Shown: one piece after another, positions 34,000 to 43,222 of the stretch | Numbering within the stretch: the first letter of the stretch is position 1 | Layout of the letters: each line of letters opens with the position of its first letter | Source: Pseudomonas sp. URMO17WK12:I2 | Lineage (GTDB): Bacteria; Pseudomonadota; Gammaproteobacteria; Pseudomonadales; Pseudomonadaceae | DNA: 64,000 nt | Direction: 5' to 3' | NCBI RefSeq assembly: GCF_003253735.1 | Contig: NZ_QKYW01000010.1 | Coordinates: forward strand, 1-64,000 | The notes under the pieces: generated by a model | The model's database searches: none | The model's input: the letters and a program-made list of their open reading frames with translations, nothing else | Told to the model about the DNA's origin: nothing | Position numbers and translations under genes: made by a program

Positions 34000-36648
34000 T
34001 CAGCAGTCCAGTGGGTTGCGTTTTTCAGGGTCGATACCGAACTTGACGATGGCCTCGGCCACCACCTTGCGTTCGATTTCACCGCGATCGGCCAGCGCTT
34101 CGAGCGCGGCCAGAACAACCCAGCGACGGTCCACTTCGAAGAAGTCGCGCAGCTTGCGACGGCTGTCGCTGCGGCCATAACCATCGGTACCCAGAACCTT
34201 GTATTCCTTGACCGGAACCCACTGACGAATCTGTTCGGCGAACAGCTTCATGTAGTCGGTACTGGCCACGACCGGACCTTTACGGCCGCTCAGGCACTGC
34301 TCGACGTAGCTCTGCTTGGGCTCGTCGCCCGGGTGCAGACGGTTGCTGCGCTCCACGGCCAGGCCGTTGCGACGCAGTTCGTTGAAGCTGGTAACGCTCC
34401 ACACATCGGCACCGATGTTGTAGTCGTTGCGCAGGATCTTCGCCGCTTCGCGAACTTCGTTGAGGATGGTGCCGCAGCCCATGAGCTGGACGTGGTGGGC
34501 GGCTTCCTTCTTGTCCTCTTCGAGCAGGTACATACCCTTGATGATGCCGTCTTCGACACCTTCGGGCATGGCCGGCTGCTGGTAGTTCTCGTTCATTACG
34601 GTGATGTAGTAATAAACGTTTTCCTGCAGGGTCATCATCCGGTACGTGCCTTCGCGCATGATCACCGCCAGCTCGTAGGCGTAGGTGGGGTCATAGCTGC
34701 GCACGTTGGGGATGGTGCTGGCAAGAATGTGGCTGTGGCCGTCTTCGTGCTGCAGGCCTTCGCCGTTCAGCGTGGTACGGCCCGAGGTGCCGCCCAGCAG
34801 GAAGCCACGGGTCTGGCCGTCGCCAGCTGCCCAGGCCAGGTCACCGATACGCTGGAAGCCGAACATCGAGTAGAAGATGTAAACCGGCAGCATCGGCGTG
34901 TTGTAGTTGCTGTAGGCGGTACCGGCAGCGATGAAGGAGGAGAACGCCCCGGCCTCGTTGAGACCTTCCTGGAGGATCTGGCCGTCCTTCTCTTCGCGGT
35001 AGTACATCACCTGGTCGCGGTCGACCGGCTCGTACAGCTGGCCGACCGGGGAGTAGATACCCAGCTGGCGGAACATGCCTTCCATGCCGAAGGTACGCGC
35101 TTCGTCGGCGAGGATCGGCACGATGCGGCCACCCAGCTCCTTGTCCTTGACCATCGAGGCGAGGATGCGACCGAAAGCCATGGTGGTGGAGATCTCACGG
35201 TCGCCCGAGCCATCGAGCACGGCCTTGAGGGTTTCCAGCGGCGGGGTCGGAATGCTGATGTTGCCGCGGTTACGCTGTGGCAGGTGGCCGCCGAGTTTCT
35301 CGCGGCACTTGCGCAGGTACTTCATTTCCGCGCTGTCTTCGGCCGGGCGGTAGAACGGCAGTTCTTCCAGCTGCGAATCGTTCAGCGGGATGTCGAAGCG
35401 ATCGCGGAATTTCTTCAGCGACTCGATATCGACCTTCTTGGTGTTGTGCGCGGTGTTCTTGGCTTCGCCGGCACCGGTACCATAACCCTTGATGGTCTTG
35501 GCCAGGATGACGGTCGGCTGACCTTTGTGGTTGACCGCCTGGTGGTAGGCCGCATAGACCTTGTACGGATCGTGGCCGCCACGGTTGAGGTTGAAGATTT
35601 CCTCGTCCGACAGCTTCTCGACGCGCTTGAGCAGTTCCGGGTCGTGGCCGAAGAAGTGCTTGCGCACGTAGGCGCCGTCCTTGGCCTTGTAGTTCTGGTA
35701 CTCGCCGTCGATCGCCTGGTCCATGCGGCGCTGCATGCGGCCGTCTTCGTCCTGGGCGAACAGCGGGTCCCACATGCGGCCCCAGATGACCTTGTTGACG
35801 TTCCAGTTGGCGCCGCGGAACACGCCTTCGAGCTCCTGGATGATCTTGCTGTTACCGCGAACCGGGCCGTCGAGGCGCTGCAGGTTGCAGTTGATGACGA
35901 AGATCAGGTTGTCGAGGTTTTCGCGGCCGGCCAGGGAAATGGCGCCCAGGGTTTCCGGCTCGTCGGTCTCGCCGTCACCGATGAAGCACCAGACCTTTTG
36001 CTTGCCGGCGGGAATGAAGCCGCGGTTTTCCAGGTACTTCATGAAGCGTGCCTGGTAGATCGCGGTGATCGGGCCCAGGCCCATGGATACGGTCGGGAAC
36101 TGCCAGAAGTCCGGCATCAGGTGCGGGTGCGGGTACGACGACAGGCCGCCACCGTCCACTTCCTGGCGGAACTTGAGCATCTGCTCTTCGCTCAGGCGGC
36201 CTTCCAGGAAGGCGCGGGCGTAGATGCCGGGAGAAGCGTGGCCCTGATAGTAGATCAGGTCGCCGCCGTGTTCTTCGGTCGGGGCCTGGAAGAAGTAGTT
36301 GAAGCCGATGTCGTAGAGGGTCGCGCTGGAGGCGAAGGTGGAGATGTGACCGCCCAGATCCGGATCCTGCATGTTGGCGCGCATCACCATGGCCAGGGCG
36401 TTCCAGCGAACGATCGAGCGGATGCGGCGTTCCATGAACAGGTCGCCCGGCATGCGTGCTTCACGCGTGACCGGAATGGTGTTGCGGTAGGGAGTGGTGA
36501 TCGAATAGGGCAACTGTGTGCCGCTACGAGTGGCCAACTCACCCAGGCGCGTCATCAGATAGTGGGCACGGTCTTCGCCTTCCTTGTCGAGGACGGATTC
36601 CAGTGCGTCCAGCCATTCCTGGGTTTCGATTGGATCGAGGTCTTGCAT
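34000..36648 (-). CDS. aceE: Pyruvate dehydrogenase E1 component, homodimeric type
   Basis: The 882-residue thiamine-diphosphate enzyme decarboxylates pyruvate and acetylates the E2 lipoyl groups. The ThDP motif is GDGETDEPETLG...NLIFVINCNLQRLDGPVRGN (about 230-275). The N-terminus DLDPIETQEWLDALESVL binds E2. Length is as in E. coli AceE (887). GGAG lies seven bases before the ATG. The gene heads the aceEF operon, with a 15-bp palindrome about 110 bases upstream as a possible operator. Confidence 0.97.
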   Translation of the reverse strand: MQDLDPIETQEWLDALESVLDKEGEDRAHYLMTRLGELATRSGTQLPYSITTPYRNTIPVTREARMPGDLFMERRIRSIVRWNALAMVMRANMQDPDLGGHISTFASSATLYDIGFNYFFQAPTEEHGGDLIYYQGHASPGIYARAFLEGRLSEEQMLKFRQEVDGGGLSSYPHPHLMPDFWQFPTVSMGLGPITAIYQARFMKYLENRGFIPAGKQKVWCFIGDGETDEPETLGAISLAGRENLDNLIFVINCNLQRLDGPVRGNSKIIQELEGVFRGANWNVNKVIWGRMWDPLFAQDEDGRMQRRMDQAIDGEYQNYKAKDGAYVRKHFFGHDPELLKRVEKLSDEEIFNLNRGGHDPYKVYAAYHQAVNHKGQPTVILAKTIKGYGTGAGEAKNTAHNTKKVDIESLKKFRDRFDIPLNDSQLEELPFYRPAEDSAEMKYLRKCREKLGGHLPQRNRGNISIPTPPLETLKAVLDGSGDREISTTMAFGRILASMVKDKELGGRIVPILADEARTFGMEGMFRQLGIYSPVGQLYEPVDRDQVMYYREEKDGQILQEGLNEAGAFSSFIAAGTAYSNYNTPMLPVYIFYSMFGFQRIGDLAWAAGDGQTRGFLLGGTSGRTTLNGEGLQHEDGHSHILASTIPNVRSYDPTYAYELAVIMREGTYRMMTLQENVYYYITVMNENYQQPAMPEGVEDGIIKGMYLLEEDKKEAAHHVQLMGCGTILNEVREAAKILRNDYNIGADVWSVTSFNELRRNGLAVERSNRLHPGDEPKQSYVEQCLSGRKGPVVASTDYMKLFAEQIRQWVPVKEYKVLGTDGYGRSDSRRKLRDFFEVDRRWVVLAALEALADRGEIERKVVAEAIVKFGIDPEKRNPLDC

Positions 36649-36758
36649 GGCTTGCTCCAGAGCGGAAAGGCTTCCAGAATCGGAAACCAGATGCGTGGCC
36701 GGCTTTTTGAGCGGGCACGTTAATTCTTGGAAATACCGGTTAGGTAGATCCGGCTTTG

Positions 36759-36773
36759 TGTAGTTTTACTACA
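36759..36773. promoter_or_regulatory. 15-bp palindrome in the aceE-glnE intergenic region, candidate operator
   Basis: TGTAGT-TTT-ACTACA is a perfect 6-3-6 palindrome lying 111 bases upstream of the aceE start, in a region of locally low GC. A separate ACTACA half-site occurs at about 36819-36824. The form suits a dimeric GntR-type or similar regulator. The regulator itself is not in the window. Confidence 0.5.
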
Positions 36774-36917
36774 TTTGGACGACGATTTCAGCTCTTCCCG
36801 TTGAATCATTAGCAGCGAAACTACAATCAAATCAGGCGCGAGCCTTATGTGGCGAGCCTTCCCGCTGGCTTCGTCGGTTTTCCAACAGGCCCCGCAGCCC
36901 GCCGAAAAGGATAGACC

Positions 36918-39863
36918 ATGAGCCTGCCCGCGCTCGTTTCTTTGCCTGCCGCTCTTCTTACCCTTGCCCAGCGTGCCGAGCAATCGCTCGGGCAGGTTTT
37001 CGCCAGCTTGTCGACCCAGGCCGCTACCGACTTCGCAGCCTGGCCGCCGCAGCGCAGGGAACATTTGCAGCGGGTGACGGCGGCGAGCGATTTCGTGACG
37101 CAGCAGGGCATGCGTGACCCGCAAATGCTCCTCGACCTGGCTGCCAGCGGCGAGCTGGAGCGGCGCCTGGGCGCAGGCGAGTTGCGCGGGCAACTCGCCG
37201 AACAGCTGAGCGAGTGCGCGGACGAAAATGCCCTGGCGCGCTGCCTGCGCCGTTTCCGTAATCGCCAGCAGGTACGCATCATCTGGCGTGACGTCAGCCG
37301 CCAGGCGGATCTGGTGGAAACCTGTCGCGACCTTTCCGACCTGGCGGACGCCTGCATCGATCTGGCCTATCACTGGCTCTACCCCAGGCACTGCGAGCAG
37401 TTCGGCACGCCGGTCGGGCGCCGCAGCGGTGAGCCGCAGCATATGGTCATCCTCGGTATGGGCAAGCTCGGCGCCTTCGAACTCAACCTGTCGTCGGACA
37501 TCGACCTGATTTTCGGGTACCCGGAAGGCGGCGAAACCCAGGGCGTCAAAAGGCCGCTGGATAACCAGGAGTTCTTCATTCGCCTGGGCCAGAAGCTGAT
37601 CAAGGCGCTGGACGCCATCACCGTCGACGGCTTCGTGTTTCGCACCGACATGCGCCTGCGCCCCTACGGCTCGAGCGGTGCGCTGGTGTTCAGCTTCAAT
37701 GCGCTGGAGCAGTACTACCAGGACCAGGGTCGCGACTGGGAGCGCTACGCGATGATCAAGGCGCGGGTGGTCGGCGGTGACCAACAGGCCGGCGCGCAGC
37801 TGCTGGAGATGCTGCGCCCGTTCGTCTACCGGCGCTATCTGGATTTTTCCGCCATCGATGCGCTGCGTTCCATGAAGCAGCTGATCCAGCAGGAGGTACG
37901 CCGCAAGGGCATGGCCGAGAACATCAAGCTCGGTTCCGGCGGCATCCGTGAGGTGGAGTTCATTGCCCAGGCCTTCCAGCTGATCCACGGCGGTCGCGAC
38001 CTCAGCCTGCAGCAGCGCTCCTTGCTCAAGGTGCTGCAAACCCTCAAGGATCAGGGTTACCTGCCAGGCCAGGCGGTCGACGAGCTGCTCGCCGGCTACG
38101 CCTTCCTGCGCTACACAGAGCATGCCTTGCAGGCCATCGACGACCGGCAGACGCAGATGCTGCCGGATAACGATCAGGATCGTGCCCGCGTGGCCTTCAT
38201 GCTCGGTTTCGATGGCTGGGATGCCTTCCATGAGCAACTGATGCACTGGCGGGGTCGAGTCGACTGGCATTTCCGCCAGGTTATCGCCGACCCCGACGAG
38301 GATCAGGAAGGTAGCGAAGAATCCATGGTTGGCGCGGACTGGCTGCCGCTGTGGAACGATGACCAGGATGAAGAGGCGGCTTGCCGGCAACTTGCCGAGG
38401 CTGGTTTCGTCGAGGCGCAAGCCGCCTGGCAACGATTGGTGGGGCTGCGTAATGGCAACCAGGTGCGCGCCATGCAGCGCCTGGGGCGTGAACGCCTGGA
38501 TGCCTTCGTCCCGCGCCTGCTGGCCGCCACGGTCGAGCAGGACAAGCCGGATCTGGTACTGGAACGCGTGTTGCCGCTGATCGAGGCAGTCGCCCGGCGT
38601 TCGGCCTACCTGGTACTGCTCACGGAAAACCCCGGCGCCTTGCAGCGCCTGCTGACGCTGTGCGCCGCCAGCCCGTGGATCGCCGAGCAGATCAGCCGCT
38701 TCCCGCTGCTGCTCGACGAACTGCTCAACGAAGGGCGTCTGTTCAGCCCGCCCCTCGCGCCGGAACTGGCCGCCGAGCTGCAGGAGCGGCTGACGCGCAT
38801 TCCCGAGGAGGATCTGGAACAGCAGATGGAAGCGTTGCGCCACTTCAAACTGGCCCACGGCCTGCGCGTGGCCGCCTCGGAGATCGCCGGCAGCCTGCCG
38901 TTGATGAAGGTCAGTGATTACCTGACCTGGCTGGCCGAGGCCATCCTCGATCAGGTACTGGCGCTGGCCTGGCGGCAGATGGTCAGCCGCCACGGCACGC
39001 CGTTGCGTGCCGATGGCAGCCCGTGTGCGCCGGACTTCATCATCGTCGGCTACGGCAAGGTCGGCGGGATAGAGCTGGGCCACGGCTCCGATCTGGATCT
39101 GGTGTTCATCCACGATGGCGATCCGCAAGCAGAGACCGATGGCGCCAAAGCTATCGATGGCGCGCAGTTCTTCACGCGCCTGGGGCAGCGCATCATTCAC
39201 CTGCTGACCGCACAGACCAACTCCGGCCAGCTCTACGACGTCGATATGCGCCTGCGGCCCTCCGGTGCGGCTGGCCTGCTGGTCAGTTCCCTGGGCGCAT
39301 TCCGCCGTTACCAGGAAGGCGAGGCCTGGACCTGGGAGCACCAGGCCCTGGTACGCGCGCGGGTGTTGGTTGGTTGCGAGCGGGTGGCCGGTGCTTTCGC
39401 CGAGGTGCGCACCGCCGTGCTGGCCCGTGAGCGTGACCAGGCCAAGTTGCAGGCCGAGGTCAGCGAGATGCGCGCCAAGATGCGCGACAACCTGGGCAGC
39501 CGCGCCACTGCCGCCGGCACCGCGGCGAATGCCTTCGACGCGGCGTCGCCCTTCGACCTCAAGCAGGACGCCGGAGGTATCGTCGATATCGAATTTATGG
39601 TGCAATACGCGGCCCTGGCGTGGTCGAAGCAGCACCCGGCGCTGCTCGAATTCACCGATAACATCCGCATTCTGGAAGGCCTGGATCGGCTCGGTCTGCT
39701 CCGCGATGGCGAGGCGACCCTGCTGCAGGACGCCTACAAGGCCTACCGCTCGGCAGCCCATCGCCAGGCCTTGCAGAAGCAGCCCGGGGTCGTGGGCGGC
39801 GACCAGTTTCACGAGCACCGGCGCAATGTGATGCGTATCTGGCGTGAACTGGGCCTGAGTTGA
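36918..39863 (+). CDS. glnE: Bifunctional glutamine synthetase adenylyltransferase/adenylyl-removing enzyme
   Basis: The 981-residue protein contains two nucleotidyltransferase domains. The N-terminal deadenylylase has GMGKLGAFELNLSSDIDLIF (about 179-198); the C-terminal adenylylase has GYGKVGGIELGHGSDLDLVF (about 710-729). Both keep the SDxDL metal-binding aspartates. It turns glutamine synthetase off and on by AMP transfer in response to PII and glutamine. A large open frame on the opposite strand is only its shadow. In P. aeruginosa ilvE lies between glnE and waaF; here waaF follows after 43 bases. Confidence 0.96.
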   Translation: MSLPALVSLPAALLTLAQRAEQSLGQVFASLSTQAATDFAAWPPQRREHLQRVTAASDFVTQQGMRDPQMLLDLAASGELERRLGAGELRGQLAEQLSECADENALARCLRRFRNRQQVRIIWRDVSRQADLVETCRDLSDLADACIDLAYHWLYPRHCEQFGTPVGRRSGEPQHMVILGMGKLGAFELNLSSDIDLIFGYPEGGETQGVKRPLDNQEFFIRLGQKLIKALDAITVDGFVFRTDMRLRPYGSSGALVFSFNALEQYYQDQGRDWERYAMIKARVVGGDQQAGAQLLEMLRPFVYRRYLDFSAIDALRSMKQLIQQEVRRKGMAENIKLGSGGIREVEFIAQAFQLIHGGRDLSLQQRSLLKVLQTLKDQGYLPGQAVDELLAGYAFLRYTEHALQAIDDRQTQMLPDNDQDRARVAFMLGFDGWDAFHEQLMHWRGRVDWHFRQVIADPDEDQEGSEESMVGADWLPLWNDDQDEEAACRQLAEAGFVEAQAAWQRLVGLRNGNQVRAMQRLGRERLDAFVPRLLAATVEQDKPDLVLERVLPLIEAVARRSAYLVLLTENPGALQRLLTLCAASPWIAEQISRFPLLLDELLNEGRLFSPPLAPELAAELQERLTRIPEEDLEQQMEALRHFKLAHGLRVAASEIAGSLPLMKVSDYLTWLAEAILDQVLALAWRQMVSRHGTPLRADGSPCAPDFIIVGYGKVGGIELGHGSDLDLVFIHDGDPQAETDGAKAIDGAQFFTRLGQRIIHLLTAQTNSGQLYDVDMRLRPSGAAGLLVSSLGAFRRYQEGEAWTWEHQALVRARVLVGCERVAGAFAEVRTAVLARERDQAKLQAEVSEMRAKMRDNLGSRATAAGTAANAFDAASPFDLKQDAGGIVDIEFMVQYAALAWSKQHPALLEFTDNIRILEGLDRLGLLRDGEATLLQDAYKAYRSAAHRQALQKQPGVVGGDQFHEHRRNVMRIWRELGLS

Positions 39864-39906
39864 TGGCTGTCGTTCACCATCGGGCTTCTCTAGCGAAACT
39901 GAGCTT

Positions 39907-40944
39907 ATGAATATTCTGATCATCGGCCCTTCGTGGGTAGGCGACATGGTGATGGCGCAGACATTGTTCCAGTGTCTGAAAATGCGTCATCCCGACTGCG
40001 CCATCGACGTGCTGGCCCCGGACTGGAGCCGGCCGCTCCTTGAGCGCATGCCCGAAGTGCGTCAGGCGCTGAGCTTCCCCTTGGGCCATGGCGTGCTGGA
40101 GCTGGCCACGCGCCGGCGCATCGGCAAGTCCCTGGCCGGCCGTTACGATCAGGCGATTCTGCTGCCCAATTCCATGAAATCGGCGCTGGTGCCGTTCTTC
40201 GCCGGCATTGCGTTGCGTACCGGCTGGAAGGGCGAGATGCGTTACGGCCTGCTCAATGACGTGCGCAAGCTGGACAAGGACCGTTACCCGCTGATGATCG
40301 AGCGCTTCATGGCGCTGGCCTATCCGGCCGGTGCCGCGCTGCCGCAGCCGTATCCGCGCCCGTCGCTACAGATCGACCCGGCTACTCGTGACGCCGCCCT
40401 GGCGCATTTCGGCCTGAGCCTGGATCGCCCGGTGCTGGCCCTGTGCCCCGGCGCCGAGTTCGGTGAAGCCAAGCGCTGGCCCAGCGAGCATTACGCCAAG
40501 GTCGCCGAAGCGAAGATCCGCGAAGGCTGGCAGGTCTGGCTGTTCGGTTCGAAAAAGGATCACCCGGTGGGCGAGGACATCCGTTCGCGGCTGATTCCCG
40601 GCCTGCGCGAGGAGGCGGTCAATCTGTCCGGCGAGACCAGCCTGGCCCAGGCCATCGACCTCTTGTCCTGCGCCGCTTCGGTGGTGTCCAACGACTCCGG
40701 GCTGATGCACGTGGCTGCCGCGCTCAATCGACCGCTGGTAGCGGTGTACGGCTCGACCTCGCCGCAATTCACGCCGCCGCTGGCCGATCAGGTGGAAATC
40801 ATCCGCCTGGGCATCGAGTGCAGCCCCTGTTTCGAGCGCACCTGCCGTTTCGGCCACTACAACTGCCTGGTGCAGCTCGAGCCTCGGGTTGCTGTCGACG
40901 CACTGCAGCGGCTGGCGGGCGAGCCGGTCGAGGTCATGCCCTGA
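39907..40944 (+). CDS. waaF: ADP-heptose:LPS heptosyltransferase II
   Basis: The 345-residue GT9 enzyme adds the second L-glycero-D-manno-heptose to the LPS inner core at the cytoplasmic face. N-terminal MNILIIGPSWVGDMVMAQTLF and the ADP-heptose-binding PGAEFGEAKRWPSEHYAKVA (about 178-197) are typical. So is VVSNDSGLMHVAAALNRPLVAVYG near the C-terminus. It begins the LPS core run. The waaC start codon follows its stop directly. Confidence 0.96.
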   Translation: MNILIIGPSWVGDMVMAQTLFQCLKMRHPDCAIDVLAPDWSRPLLERMPEVRQALSFPLGHGVLELATRRRIGKSLAGRYDQAILLPNSMKSALVPFFAGIALRTGWKGEMRYGLLNDVRKLDKDRYPLMIERFMALAYPAGAALPQPYPRPSLQIDPATRDAALAHFGLSLDRPVLALCPGAEFGEAKRWPSEHYAKVAEAKIREGWQVWLFGSKKDHPVGEDIRSRLIPGLREEAVNLSGETSLAQAIDLLSCAASVVSNDSGLMHVAAALNRPLVAVYGSTSPQFTPPLADQVEIIRLGIECSPCFERTCRFGHYNCLVQLEPRVAVDALQRLAGEPVEVMP

Positions 40945-41946
40945 ATGCGCGTGCTGGTGATCAAGACCTCATCGCTGGGCGACGTCATTCATACCCTGCC
41001 GGCCCTGACCGACGCGGCCCGGGCGATTCCCGGCATCCGCTTCGACTGGGTGGTGGAAGAGGGCTTCGCCGAGATACCCGCCTGGCACCCGGCGGTGTCC
41101 CAGGTAATTGCGGTAGCCATCCGCCGCTGGCGCAAGCATCCGCTGAAAACCCTGCGCAGTGGCGAGTGGTCGCGTTTCAAGCAGCGCCTGCGCGAAAGCC
41201 ACTACGACCTAGTGATCGACGCCCAGGGGTTGCTCAAGAGCGCCTGGCTGACCCGTTACGTCAAGGCGCCGGTGGCCGGGCTCGATAGCAATTCTGCCCG
41301 CGAGCCGATCGCTGCGCGCTTCTATGATCGCCGCTACAGCGTCCCGCGCGCCCAGCACGCGCTGGAGCGCACCCGCCAGCTGTTCGCCCAGGCGCTGGGC
41401 TACAGCGTGCCCTCCGGTCTGGGCGACTACGGTTTGAACCGCGCCCAGCTTGCAGATCCGGCCGCGGGCCCTTATCTGGTGTTTCTGCACGGCACCACCT
41501 GGGCCAGCAAACACTGGCCCGAGGCCTACTGGCGCGAGCTGGCCGAACAGGTCGCCGAGCAGGGCTGGTCGATTCGCCTGCCCTGGGGCAATGAAACCGA
41601 GAAAGCGCGCGCTTTGCGTATCGCCGAGGGTATCGAGGGCGCCGCGGTGCTGCCGAAACTCAATCTGGCAGGCGTTGCCAAGGTCTTGGCCGGAGCCCAG
41701 GCCTGTGTTGCCGTGGACACCGGGCTGGGCCACCTGGCTGCCGCACTGGATGTGCCGACCGTATCGCTGTACGGGCCGACTCTGCCTGGCCGGGTCGGCG
41801 CCTATGGGCGTTCCCAGGTACACCTGTGCGCCACCGGGCCGGATGCCGGCAAGGGTGATCGCGACACGCCCTGCTTCGATGATCTGAAACCACAGCGGGT
41901 GTTTACCGAACTGCATGCCCTGTTGCTTGAATTGGGGCTGGACTGA
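40945..41946 (+). CDS. waaC: LPS heptosyltransferase I
   Basis: The 333-residue GT9 protein transfers the first heptose to Kdo2-lipid A. It begins MRVLVIKTSSLGDVIHTLPALTDA and has LHGTTWASKHWPEAYWRELAEQ (about 177-198) and AVDTGLGHLAAALDVPTVSLYGPT (about 252-275). It begins immediately after the waaF stop. Its own stop overlaps an ATG of the next frame by one base (TGATG), so the three genes are coupled. Confidence 0.96.
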   Translation: MRVLVIKTSSLGDVIHTLPALTDAARAIPGIRFDWVVEEGFAEIPAWHPAVSQVIAVAIRRWRKHPLKTLRSGEWSRFKQRLRESHYDLVIDAQGLLKSAWLTRYVKAPVAGLDSNSAREPIAARFYDRRYSVPRAQHALERTRQLFAQALGYSVPSGLGDYGLNRAQLADPAAGPYLVFLHGTTWASKHWPEAYWRELAEQVAEQGWSIRLPWGNETEKARALRIAEGIEGAAVLPKLNLAGVAKVLAGAQACVAVDTGLGHLAAALDVPTVSLYGPTLPGRVGAYGRSQVHLCATGPDAGKGDRDTPCFDDLKPQRVFTELHALLLELGLD

Positions 41947-41966
41947 TGCAACCGAGCGGAGAATCG

Positions 41967-43088
41967 ATGCGCCTGGCTTTTATCCTCTACAAGTACTTCC
42001 CCTACGGCGGGTTGCAGCGCGACTTCATGCGTATTGCCCTGGAGTGCCAGCAGCGCGGCCATGGCATCCGTGTCTATACGCCGATCTGGGAAGGAGGGGT
42101 GCCGGAGGGCTTCGAGGTGGTGGTGGTGCCGGTCAAGGCGCTGTTCAACCACCACCGCAACGAGAAGCTCACCGCCTGGGTGCAGGCTGATCTGCGCGAG
42201 CGCCCGGTCGACCGGGTGATCGGCTTCAACAAGATGCCGGGGCTGGACGTGTACTACGCCGCCGATGGCTGCTTCGAAGACAAGGCGCAGACCCTGCGCA
42301 ACACGCTGTACCGTCGCTGGGGCCGCTACAAGCATTTCGCCGAATACGAGCGGGCGGTGTTCGCGCCCGAGTCGAACACCGAGATCCTGATGATCTCCGA
42401 GGTGCAGCAGCCGCTGTTCGTCAAGCATTACGCCACGCCCGCCGAGCGCTTCCACCTGTTGCCCCCGGGTATCGCACTGGATCGCCGTGCGCCGGCCAAC
42501 GCCGCCGAGATCCGCGCCGAGTTTCGCCGTGAGTTCGCGCTCGGCAAGAGTGATCTGCTGCTGGTACAGATCGGCTCGGGCTTCAAGACCAAGGGGCTGG
42601 ATCGCAGCCTCAAGGCCCTGGCCGCACTGCCGGGTGAGCTGAAGTCGCGCACCCGGTTGATGGTCATCGGCCAGGACGACCCCAAGCCGTTCCAGTTGCA
42701 AGCCAAGGCGCTGGGGTTGGGCGATCAGGTGAGGTTTCTCAAGGGCCGCAGCGACATTCCGCGCTTCCTGCTCGGCGCCGACCTGCTGATCCACCCGGCC
42801 TACAACGAAAACACCGGCACCGTGCTGCTCGAAGCGTTGGTCGCCGGGCTGCCGGTGCTGGTCACCGATGTCTGTGGCTACGCCCATTACATCGAGGATG
42901 CCGACGCTGGCCGTGTGGTGCCCAGCCCGTTCGAGCAGTCCACCCTGAACCGCATGCTGGCCGATATGCTGGCAGACGACGCCCGGCGTAAGGCCTGGCA
43001 GCGCAATGGCCTGGCCTACGCCGAGACGGCCGACCTGTACAGCATGCCGCAGCGGGCTGCGGATGTGATTTTGGCGGCACGCCCGTGA
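41967..43088 (+). CDS. waaG: LPS core glycosyltransferase WaaG (GT4)
   Basis: The 373-residue protein opens MRLAFILYKYFPYGGLQRDF, the WaaG signature. Its C-terminal half holds the GT4 donor motif (YNENTGTVLLEALVAGLPVL, E-x7-E). It adds the first hexose of the outer core onto heptose II (galactosamine in P. aeruginosa, glucose in enterics). An ATG at 41946 overlaps the waaC stop, but GGAG at 41958-41961 and family alignment favour 41967. Confidence 0.94.
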   Translation: MRLAFILYKYFPYGGLQRDFMRIALECQQRGHGIRVYTPIWEGGVPEGFEVVVVPVKALFNHHRNEKLTAWVQADLRERPVDRVIGFNKMPGLDVYYAADGCFEDKAQTLRNTLYRRWGRYKHFAEYERAVFAPESNTEILMISEVQQPLFVKHYATPAERFHLLPPGIALDRRAPANAAEIRAEFRREFALGKSDLLLVQIGSGFKTKGLDRSLKALAALPGELKSRTRLMVIGQDDPKPFQLQAKALGLGDQVRFLKGRSDIPRFLLGADLLIHPAYNENTGTVLLEALVAGLPVLVTDVCGYAHYIEDADAGRVVPSPFEQSTLNRMLADMLADDARRKAWQRNGLAYAETADLYSMPQRAADVILAARP

Positions 43089-43222
43089 GCACGCCGGCCA
43101 CCCTGATAATCATCGCCCGCACGGGGACGTCGCACGTGGCGCGCCATGGTCGTCATCGCACCACGGGTTTTGCCGCATTCGTCGTGCGTGTGCGGCGTCT
43201 ACGGGGAGGCTTATGCGCCTGA
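43085..43222 (+). CDS. Possible 45-residue coupled ORF between waaG and waaP
   Basis: A GTG at 43085 overlaps the waaG stop as GTGA. It opens a 45-codon frame (MSTPATLIIIARTGTSHVAR..., Arg-rich) that ends at TGA 43220-43222, just after the waaP ATG (43213). It has no recognisable domain. It may be a coupling leader or chance. Confidence 0.25.
   Translation: MSTPATLIIIARTGTSHVARHGRHRTTGFAAFVVRVRRLRGGLCA

Noticed and set aside
36720..39947. 1075-codon open frame on the minus strand
   Set aside because: It is antisense to glnE, whose plus-strand product has both nucleotidyltransferase motifs; long shadow frames are common in GC-rich DNA.
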